From Chiridota heheva (lineage: Eukaryota > Echinodermata > Holothuroidea > Apodida > Chiridotidae), in contig JAIGNY010001488.1 of assembly GCA_020152595.1 (NCBI GenBank), positions 576,501-640,500 of the forward strand: 64,000 bases of DNA, written 5' to 3'. A program made the translations under genes and the position numbers. The notes below the pieces were generated by a model. It searched no databases, was not told the origin of the DNA, and saw only the letters and a list, made by a program, of their open reading frames with translations. Positions 22,901 through 34,900 of the stretch are shown here, in pieces. Numbering within the stretch: position 1 is the stretch's first letter; each line of letters begins with the position of its first letter.

Positions 22901-25900
22901 TCTTCCAGAAAAATCCTCCAGATAAAATAATCTCCTTCCTTCAGCATGCATCCCTCTACAACCATATTTAATTCTCCTCTTCCACTCCCTCTCTACTTTG
23001 TTTTTGTTTTACCCATGCACCTCCTCTCTCGATCACAGCTTTCTGGCTTTTGTTCTTGAATTTCTCTCATTCTCCCCCTGGTCTCTTTCCTTACTACCTC
23101 TAAAATGATCTGACCTCTCAGGCACAATTTGACCTTCGTTGTCGTGGTGCCGTTAAGACCTCATCAAACAAACAAACAGAAAGCATCTACAGGGAAGCCT
23201 CTGTATTAACCGATGGGCTATTCTGAACTCTGGACCAAACCAACACCAGGGGAGTGAGTGAAGGATTGATACTGGCAGTGGAGGTGCTATGGGAAGGAGG
23301 GGGGGTCTTTCCCCTAGAATATTTTGTATGGCTGACATATTTTGTCCAAACTATAGGTGTTCCCTCCCGAGACAAAGTGAAACATGCCCCCTTACCCCTA
23401 CTGGCATACAAATCCTGGTTCTGCCATTGGATATTGGGTACACATGTTGCAGTAGTATCCAATTTAGATATTTTATCTCCAAAAGTTCTTCCAATACAAC
23501 ATGGAATTTTTTTTTACTGAAGTTTCTTTTATGATATTGACTTTGCCCATAGTAATATGCCTCATTTTTCTGTACAATTTAATTAATTTATTATTATTGT
23601 TTGATTATTGATTTATTTAATAGTGAATTTCAAGAATAATAGTATAAATTGAATCAAGAATATTATCATTATTATTGTATATGAGCTACAAATGCTTTAA
23701 TGGTTTAGGGCCAACTTACTTGGTTGTCTGTTTTCAAAAGAAAGGAAAGCTAGTATGCTTTAAGGTCTAATATTACTGGTACATAACACATACCTAGAGT
23801 TCAGAGAGAAATATTTGGTGATCAGGCTTTTTGCCTGGGGACCTTAAGAATGGAACAAATTACCACTGAAATTAAAAGCATAAGAAGCTTCAATGTATTT
23901 AAAAGACAACTCTTGACCTATTAATTCTTCCAGGGTTTTCATTCACTTTTTCTTATGCCCTTCTATGTATTTCCTGGTTTGTAAAACGCCGCTGACATTT
24001 TTTGGTAGAAGCGAGCGCTCGATAAATTTTGAGTAATAATGGCAATTAACCTTTCTAAGTTAGATGATTGACAGCTTTTTCAACCAATCACAGCATGAAT
24101 TTGCCTAGCAACAAAATCTGCATAATTAAGTGGGGCAAAAATCCTACACGGGGCTGCTATAGTACAGCTAGCTAGCGGCATGCGCTCATGCACCTCACCT
24201 CACCTAGTCTCTTCAGGCCTCCTGGCCCATAAGGCTGCAGTGCACTCTCTCCACTGGACTCTGTTATTTTTAACTTGCCTGGCTTCTGTCCAGGAGCTCC
24301 ATCCCATCACTTTACTCTCCTTCTCGACTGTCCTTCTCCAGGTTGTTCTAGGACGACCAACTTTCCTTCTTCCTTCTGGTTTCCACGTCATAGCTGTCAC
24401 ACACTGCTTAATTGTGCTCATGCGCATCACATGATCAATCCACCTCCACCTTCTTTTTACTTCAGTGCTGATTTTGTCGTGTTTAGTGATTCTCAGTATT
24501 TCATCGTTAGATATTACATATACATGTAGCCATCTGATCTTCAAAATTCTCCTGTAGCATTTGAACATAAATGTATCCAACTTTTTATTATCTGCTACAT
24601 TAACTCTCCATGTGTCGCAATCATACAGGAGTACAGACTTAACAAGAGACTTAAACAGTCATACTTTTGTATATATTGAGAATGTGCTTGAGTCTCATAT
24701 CTTATTTAATTTCATAAATGCTACTCTTGCTTTAGAGATTCTGTTTTGAATATCTTCCTCGCCACCACCTTGTAAGCTTACTGTCACACCAAGGTATCTG
24801 AACTTGTTTACTTCATGTAGTTGTTGGTTATTGATATAAACTTTGTTTACACATTTGTTGTTAACTTTCATGAGCTCTGTCTTATCCTTATTGATTCTTA
24901 GCCCAGTTTGTGCAGCATACTGATTGAGCTTGCTCACTTTGGTTTGCATGAGTTGATATGTAGATGAAAGTAGAGCGATTAAGGGTTGACGTGAACTTCC
25001 ATTTAATTCCATTTCTGTTATTATCAGTCGTTTTTTCCCTTATCACCCAATCTACCACCATCAGAAAAAATAACCTGACATTACATCACCTTGCTTTACA
25101 CCACTTTTGACTTAAAACAATTCAGATTTCACACCACCATCTATAACTGCACATTTATTGTCTTCATATAACGCTTTAATCAAACATATCATCTTTTGTG
25201 GAATACCATAGGCTGCCATTATTTTCCAGAGGCTTTCTCTGTGCACTGAGTCAAACGCCTTTCCTAAGTCAACAAAGGTGATATATATGGTTGACTGCCA
25301 TTCAGCCAACTGTTCTAGAAAGTTGCGCAGGATGAAAATTTGCTCCGTGGTACTCCTTCCTCTTCTAAATCCAGCCTATTCATCGTATACTGCGCTCATG
25401 CAGGCAATGTAATATACTGCACAAAACAATGGGCCCACTTAGGGCTTTGTAAATCCGAGAACAGTTAGCAAACAGAATTTTGTTTATTCCATTTGCTAAA
25501 AACTTGAAAGATCCGGAAAAGTGCCATATATGGATCAAAACTTGTGGTAGACCACATGAACACCCAATTGTCAATACATGATTGCAGATTTGAGGTTCGT
25601 TTGCCCCACCTAGTTACCACGCTGCTATGGTGGGTGTGGCCTACCTCTGCCGACATGCCATTAAGCCTCGTCAATCAATCCATCCTTTCTCTTTCAGCCT
25701 CATTGGGAAATGACCCCAAAGATCTATACTTCTCAGCAGTGTGCTACATGTTTGGCTTACATCTCCACCGTCATCTTGGGTACCCCATAGGCCTGATTTC
25801 ATCATCTTGGGGTGGAACCACTATTGAGGCATGGTCATCACCTGAAGTCACACATTCCTGTTTAAACATAAGGTAAGGAAATCAAATTTGTGTAATATTC

Positions 25901-28900
25901 ACATGTAAATAATATATTATTCCTGTAAAGTAAGTTTCAAGCATTTCCACTATTTATTTACGTATTAATATGAGAGCTTTAAGGGTATATGGTAGTGATT
26001 ATATATGCACCAGGAGCAGAACAGAATGGTCTTTAAGAATAATTTTTATAAATTGCGTCAAAAGCACATGTAATTTTCAAATTTTGGCTAATCAAAATTT
26101 TAATGAATCTTACCGTGTGCAAAAGGTGACAGCTCAAAATTTTAATGTCATTCTTTAAATTTCTGCCCTAAATTTCAGTCACTGAAAACCACCACTACAC
26201 TGTTTTCTCTTGTTAAATTTAGATTGAGGGTATGAAGTTGATTATACAAATGTCCTTCTCATATTCACCTGCTCCCATTCAATTAACATTAGGGGAGGAT
26301 TGCAAAACAATAAGTTAACCTTCCCTGCCAATGGGCATCTCTGCTGCGCTCTGGCCATTTCTGTGCTCTGGTTATTTCAGTGCTCCAACCATTTCTATGC
26401 CCCAGTATTTACCATAATACCATAGAACAAAAGTGCTTTCAGCAGGACACATGCTGTGTAAATTCCATTACTACAATTAATCAAAATATCCACCGCACTG
26501 GGATTTTAGAAAGCTCAATCCTACTTGTCAAAAACCACAAGCATTTCTGAGATATTAGCCTTGTCTTAACTTTCCGCTGATATAATGAAAGAATCTATTA
26601 AGCATCTTCATTACTCAAATGTTAAATGGGATAACCCCACATCTCACCTCATCCTCCGTAAACTCCTTTCGCCCCCATCTGTGCTGCTAAGCTTGCCCTC
26701 GCCCTTTCCCCTACCCTTTTTCCCAAAACCCTTTCTAACATCAAACCACTTAGTGCTTCCCTTGTTCGTGGCAAACTCCAAATCATTCAGCCCACCATTC
26801 TGATCAAACCCACCATTCACAACCTATCCCGTGTCGACAACGTCCACATTACCCGCCTTAGAATAGGTCACACTCACCTTATTTACTCCCACCTTATTGG
26901 CTTCCCCCACCCCTCTGCAACAATTGCCATTGCACTCTCACAGTTCATCACATTCTCCTTGCTTGCCCTCTGTACAACCTTCCCAGAGCTTCCCTCGCTG
27001 CCCACAACTCAATAGCCGAGCTCTTCCAAAAAAACCACTCCAGATAAAATTATCTCCTTACTTCATCATGCTTCCCTCTACAACCCTATTTAATCCTCCT
27101 CTCCCACGTCTCTCTCTACTTTGTTTTTTTCACCAATGCACTTCCTTTTTCGATCCCAGCTTTCTGACTTTTACTTCCCATGTTTCTCTCAATGAGTCCC
27201 CCTGTTTTCTTTCCTTCCTACCTCTAGAATGATCTGACCTCTCAGGCACAATTTGACTCTCGCTGTCATGTTCCTGTTAAGCCTTCATCAAACAAACAAA
27301 CATGACATCATAATTATGACACTGTTTTTTAAACAATGTTCATAGATGGTGTTTGATCTGTGTCCTTGGCATGGGATATATGGAATGGATTGTCCTAACT
27401 TCTCATTAAATCATTTTTATATGTTCCTTTTTTTTCCCATTTTACTCAAGATTTCATTGATAAGGTTAAAGCCCTAGTCTCCTAAATTCTTCATGTGGTC
27501 CTTTGTATATAACAGACATCAATGATGTGTAGTCAATTTGAAAACACAAAGTTCATCCAAGCAAATATCATTGTCCTCTGGTGACTTCTTGATGTCATTG
27601 GCCTGACCTTCCCGGGACTTATCAACAGTCTCTTTCATTTCTGTGACTCGTTCTCTAGTAGTCATATCTGGTAGTCACGACCAACTTACCCTCGTTTGAA
27701 TTATCATGGGTGGTGTCTGCCAATAAAAGGTATTTCACGATTAGGTGACTTTTTTGTTTTGGCGGGAAAATTAACATGCAGATGTATAGGAAGAAGACTA
27801 AACTTTTGTGATAAAGACCAGCATGAAAAATTAAAAAAATCATTTCATTACACAAAAATGATACAGAAAAACTGTAGGTTTTTATCAAAAATAACCAAAA
27901 ATATAATTACGTGACTGATTGTAAAGAAAACAAGGATTGATTTACGATATATCTAATAAACACATAAATTTCACAAAAACTGCCCCTCACAATTTCAAGT
28001 TAGCGTGGGTAAAAGCGCGTGTGATGTCAGGTGAAATACTTTTATACTCATCTTTGACTCGTTCGGCCAAAATATGAATAATTTCATTTTGCGATGATGG
28101 ACTCATGTATGCTACGGATTATGGCTTCATTCTCTTGTTTTGCATCCATGCGTTTGAAACTGGTTGTGCCTAGAAGTGTGACTTTAATATTCAATATAAT
28201 TTCCCATTTTCATCGTTGCCATGCCTACGAAAAGGTAACTCTTGCCTGTACCATTCATATGAGCAACATTGAACAGAATTCCCATAACCTCCTTGTTGCA
28301 AAGGTAGTTAAATAAGATGAGCCATGAGCTTTTATCTATCTATCTTTTTATTTGTCTACCAACTGTGGTGTAGCGGTTATCATACATGTCTACAGACCAC
28401 GAGGCCCTAGGTTCAAGCCTGGATTGGGTAGACACGCCAGTGCACCACAACTGTTTATCAAAGGCCGTGGACATTGACTTGGTTGTCGATGTTATGTATG
28501 TCCGTACGTTGTACCTGTGTTCTCGTCTGGGTCGTATTAAGCGTTTCGTGATAGCATTGTTACTATCATAACCGATACGCAGGCGACGACCCCGTTATTG
28601 TAATTGTGTGTTCACTTGTCGTCGTTGCGGCTTTTATCCAGAATAACGTCAGTGTGACATGATTACCTGGTTTATCTTGCCAAGTTAGACAATGCAGATT
28701 TACAATATGACTATCTGGTGAAAAGTGCTGTTCTTACTTCCCTTTTTTTGGGGGGAGCTGACACTTTTCATTTTGTTACCACGACCTAATGCCGTTGATC
28801 CATGCTGGATCTCCTCCTTGTCCTTCTGAGAAAAGTGAGCACACAAAACGATACGCCATATCAGTTTTTATGCTGTACTTAATGCCAGGAAATGGATTGT

Positions 28901-31900
28901 CTTGCCAAGAAGTCTTGCTTGTTTGAAGGGATATCGATATTTATTGGAAATTATTTCAATTTTGGTTGATGTAGACCCGTTTCCATCAAAAACTTCTTTT
29001 GGTAATTATTAAGTTTTGCTGGCCTTTTTACCTGGGTCATGACTTACAGAATTATTGTCATTAAAATTTTCAGGGCAGCCAATTTTTAGCTCTGATTGAA
29101 TTATAACCGGACGTCAAATTACAAAAGATGCTCCTAAATTTCCTGCATATGTTGTATTTATTAAGTAATCCAATGCCACCACCTTTTGTCTTTGATTCGC
29201 GGGCCACACTTGTCTTCGATTCTCGGGGTGCTCTTTCCCACAAAAATGTTCCAATACATTGCTGCAGTCTTACACTATTTGTTGTCTTTTGCGGTTTGAA
29301 TAGCTGAAAATAGAAATCTTTCTGTAGTCATGTGGTCTGATTTCTATGCATCCTCTATTATAAGTTTTAGTTTATTACACTTATATGGCGCATTATCTAA
29401 ATAACTTATTCTAATGCGCCGTACAAAATATGCATATAAAGAAAATAAATGCAAATGTGTTAATAAGATAAGCATGAAATATAAAGAAAACAAAGAGCAA
29501 GAAAATTATGAAGAGGACTTGAAAGCACAATTAAATTAGTGAGTCTTGAGCAAGGTGTGGAATTGTTTAAGGGATCAAGCAGATTCAATTAAAAGAGGTA
29601 AGTCATTCCAAAGTTTTGGGCCAAATATTTGCAAAACCGATCGCCATATGTAAGTTTACTTTTTGGAACATAAAGGATGAGGTGGTTTTGAGAGCGAAGG
29701 TGGTAAATAGTTTGTTTATAATGAAACATCTTCACACTGGTGTGCGTATTGTCAAAGAAGACAAAGCTGTGCTGCACAAGTTAAGCAATTAGCACATGTG
29801 TAATGTTCCCCATTGTTCCCCACTTAAACCGATGCAACCCCATTGAGTCAGCTTTTTTTTTTTTTTAAATGGATACGTGTTTATGGTGGGTGTTGTTCCC
29901 GTATTGTGATGGCTTACTTTCTCCATAGCTCTCTGCATGTCCTGGATAAATGATGATCAAATGTTCATTGTGGAGTGAGGTGGGGGGGGGGGAGAGGGGG
30001 GGGGGTGAAATTGAAAATAACAAAAACAACCAACTTGATTAGATCCCCTCACTCCATTTATTTCAATCTTTCTTGATCAGACTAATATTAAAGTGGCTTT
30101 TAAGGAGAAACATTAAGTGATTAATAATACTCCATAGCATGTCCATTTCAGAGGCTGGAGTCATCTCTCATTAGGGCCATCTAAGCAATGTAATCACCAT
30201 CAAAATGAAAATGGCACTTGTAGGAATCAGTGCCCACTTTACCCTGCACTTTTACCCACCTGGGCACAATTTGACCTCTTAAGTCGTTAAGCCCCACCAT
30301 ACAAACTTTACCCAACCTTTTATACACCCTAAAGCAAATTTACCCGAAATTTCCGACTGGTACAATTTGGTGACACCTCTCGGGATTTTGAGACAGACAG
30401 TGATGTTGCAATTAAATTTGACTTGGTTGGCAATAAAGAGCAGCTTGGAGCTCATTCTTGGTGAGTCATCTGCACTGACCATAAAATGCACTAAACTCTG
30501 TCTGTAAATCCAGGAAAATTGATGATGCTCACTTGAAAGTGAAACTATGATTTTGTTCGAAGGAAACAAAAAACAAAGGTATAACCGTATTAACTTTCCT
30601 ACATTTTCTCTTCAATACCATGTTTTTTGCCCAATGAAAGAGTAAAATTGGAATCACCCTAAAAAAATAGATAAGGTTGGAACCCCCCTAGAGTTATGCC
30701 CGTTGGTGGGTTCCAACCTTGACTTAGTTTTAACATCCAAAAAAATGGGGGTATTATGGTCTTGATAATGTTGTTTCTAGGAAACTTTGGGGCCAGACTC
30801 CTCCTTCCCCCTTAATCCCCTATATCTACCCCAGTGCCCAGCAAGGATACTGAGAATCTAAGGGCAGCAAACATGGGTGGGGGATTAGCCTACCAAAAGT
30901 AGGGGGAAAAGTGAAAAGTGGGGGGGGTGGGGGAATTATGCTAAGATGCATAAATTTATTATACAAAAGATACAAATTCAGAAAAAATTAGTGGGGCAAG
31001 TGCCCCTTTGCCCCTTCAAATTCCACCTATGGCAGCAAATGTTAATAATTAAACCAGATGATCTGATTAAGAAAGTTGTAAGGTATTGGATACAGGATTT
31101 AATTTCATGGTATAGTAAAGTAGTAAAGAAAACAACAATTTTAACAAATTCATTTGTAATAATTATAAATATTTGACTAGTTAAAGTAGTGAAGAAAACA
31201 AATTTAACAAATTCATTTTTATATTCATAAATATTTGACTAGTTAAAGTAGTAAAGAAAACAACTTTAACAAATTCATTTTATAATCATTATAAATATTT
31301 GACTAGTCAAAGTAGTGAAGCAAACAACAACTTTAACAAATTCATTTTTATAATCATAAATATTTGACTAGTTAAGTAAAAAAAAAAAAAAAAAATTCAT
31401 TTTTAATCATTATTCATTTATAATATTTGACTAGTAAAGTAATGAAGAATTAAACAAATTCATCTTTATAATCATTATAAATATTTGACTAGCTAAGTAG
31501 TGAAGAACACAACTTAAATTCATTTATACTTATTATTCATTTATAATATTTGACTAATAAAGTAGTGAAGAAAACAACAACTTTTACAAATTTATTTGTA
31601 ATAATCATTATAAATATTTGACTAGTTAAGTAGTAAAAAAAAAACTTAAACAAATTCATTTATAATCAATATTCATTCATAATATTTGACTAGTGAATGA
31701 AACATTAACTTTAACATTCATTTATAATCATTATAAATATTTGACTAGTGAATTAGTGAAGAAAATAACAACTTCAAGTAATTAAGTTATAATAATTATA
31801 AATTTTTGACTAGTAAAGCAGTGAAGAAAACAACAACTTTAACAATTCAATTATAATATTTATAAATATTTGACTAGTGAAACAGTGAAGAATACAACTA

Positions 31901-34900
31901 ACAAATTAATATGTTATAATAATTATAAATATTTGACTAGTAAAGTAGTGAAGAAAATAACAACTTCAACTAATTAATTTGTAATAATTTTAAATATTTG
32001 ACTAGTAAAGCAATGAAGAAAACAACAACTTTAACAATTTCAATTATAATAATTATAAATATTTGACTAGTATAGCAGTGAAGAAAACAGCTAACAAATT
32101 AATTTATTATAATAATTATGAATATTTTGCTTGTAAAGTAGTGAAGAAAACAACTTTAACAAATTAATTTATATTATCAAATATTTGACTTAGTAAAGCA
32201 GTGAAGAAAACAACAACTTTAACTAATTCATTTATGATAATTATAAGTATTTGATTAGTAAAGTAGTATAGAAAACAACTTTAACTAATTAATTTATAAT
32301 AATTATAGATATTTGACTAGTAAAGTAGTGAAGAAAACAACTTTAAGAAATTACTTTATAATAATTATAGATATTTGTCTATTCTTGTGAAGAGAACAAC
32401 AACTTAATATTTTGCTATTAAATGTTATTTTTAATTCATCTCTTTTTTGATTATCACATAAAAACAATATAAATCACGATTGATTTATTTCTATTCCTCT
32501 GTGTGCAATGTGTGATAAAGATGAAAGTGTTTTTTTTTTTTAAATCAGATTTTAATATGTACCTTTATTCTATGTTTTTTTTTTAGAGATAAATTTTCAA
32601 ATGGATTATTTCTTCCTCATTATGAAGAGCATGGACCCAGGGAGAGTAATGTCTTGTGGAATGCCATGATTCACCCATTCTTGAATCTTACTATAAAAGG
32701 AGTCATTTGGGACCAAGGTGAACATTTGAAAGTCAAGTTTTCTGCTTCATGATAAATGGGAAATAACTGATCATTACAGTATTTTGAGGTGCAGTGGCTC
32801 AGTGGTTAAGGAGTCAAGCTCGTATTTTAAAGGTACCGAGTTCAATTCCCATCGCAAGCGCTGCATTGTGTCCTTAAGCAAGACACTTTATTTGCTTCAG
32901 TCCACTCAGCTCTGAAAATGAATACCTGCACTGCTGGGGAGTTAATCTGTGATGGACTGGCGTCCCGTCCATGGGGAGTCATGTACTCTCATCCGCTTGC
33001 GCCATGGAAACCAGGAATAAGCCTATGGAATTAGCTTTTCTACAGTATTATTAATTGTTTTAATTTACCTTGAAAGTCTATGGCAACATAAGCTAAGTTA
33101 GACTTTCAAGTCATCCCCAGTGACTGAGATGTAGAGAAGAAATTTAAGGAATTACATAGATTTAGACTTTTTCACCCAGTCTATACATCACACATCATGG
33201 TAGCATAAAGTCAAACACAAATTCCTCAAACTCTGATGAGCCATAATATCTTGAAAACTATTAAAGGGAGCTACTATAGCCATCATTTTAAACTCATTCC
33301 AGTGAGGGTGCTTAACACAAGAGTACCATATACCTTTTCATTACTGTAATGAAAAGTGATAATGCTTTTTTGGTTGATGATCCATATCATTCCTGTATTG
33401 AACCAAGTGAAAAGGATGAAGAATTTCATATACTGTGATAGTGAAGTTTACAGCTGCTTTAAGAAGAGTTCGATTTTCTTTAGAGCGATTTTCTTTAGAG
33501 TGACCGATAACTTCTGAAATTGTATATAACTAATATTTTATAACCATTAACTTTAGTTTTTGTAAATCTAATGCCATAATAATATAATCCAAGACCTACC
33601 AAAAGAATTCTAGGGACCATGCTGGATTTTGAAAGTGCTGAAGTATACATGCTGGGTCGCATAGGCAGCTGTCATAAAAACTGAAAAACAGAGATGGTGC
33701 AAGGACCTCACACCCTGTCCCACCCTCCTCTACCCATCGTTGTGAGGGATGAGTCTCCCCACTCCTTCTCCTTCCCTGGTGTCTCTATTGATGACAAATT
33801 TAGTATAGTTTGGTTTTGTACAAACTATGTCATGACACCCTATTCATAGAAATAGTTTGAAAACAGCATTGCATGTATTTTGTCCTAAATTTTCAGGTGA
33901 AGCAAATGCAATTGAAGGTGCAAGAAAGTATAAATGTCTGTTTCCCACCTTATTCATAGAAATAGGTTGAAAACAGTATTGCATGTATTTTGTCCTAAAT
34001 TTTCAGGTGAAGCAAATGCAATTGAAGGTGCAAGAAAGTATAAATGTCTGTTTCCATCAATGATTGCTGACTGGAGGAGGAAGTGGATGGAGAGCACCAA
34101 CAATCAGACAAGTCCCATGTTCCCATTTGGTTTTGTTCAGGTAATTGTAGGAGGATTTTAAAGGAATATTTCCATGGAGTTTCCTTTTTGGTTCCAATGT
34201 CATAGCATCAGGAACCTATGCAGTCATGATGGTGTATGTGTGTGTGTGATGCCCAGCTCTTAAACATGATATCTCAAGAACGATACACCTGATTCATGGC
34301 ATATGTGGTACACAGATAGCCCATGGTCTGTAGATGTGCCCTATTGTTTTTGATGGTGATGTCATGCATATTAATGAGTAGGCAGGGATTAATGTAAACA
34401 TTCTTGAAATGTTTTTTGTACATAAAGAAGAGTACAGGAAGTGCTGTGATGACATTACAAACATGACTTAGACTCAAACCAACAATCTCTTTTATGCAGA
34501 CAAAAGAAATCTTTAAAATTCAATAACTTTTTGTAGGAATAAAGATATTAACTTGGTTTTTTTTTACCAAACTGTTTTTTTTTTTTTTAATTGTTCTCTA
34601 TCAAATATATCAAAATGAAGTTCCATGGGAATATTCCTAAATAAGAAATTTCATTGGAATATTCCTAAAATTGAAATTCCATTGGAATATTCCTAAAGTG
34701 AAATACCATGGAAGATTTTTTAAAATGAAACTCCTCCATGGGAATATTCCTTAAAATGAAATTCCATTGGTTGTATTCCTAAAAATGAAATTCCATGGAA
34801 ATATTCCTAAAATGAAATTCCATTGGAATATTCCTAAAAATAAAATTCCATGGGAATATTCCTAAAAACGAAATTCCATGGCAATATTCCTAAAAATGAA

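Noticed and set aside
22303..22971. 222-codon open frame as an RNase H-type host gene
   Set aside because: It is the C-terminal part of a LINE ORF2, with the family 3' tail immediately downstream and homologous copies nearby.
32784..32860. Functional tRNA gene
   Set aside because: It belongs to a 257-bp SINE with a 9-bp duplication; the anticodon arm region does not form a clear stem.
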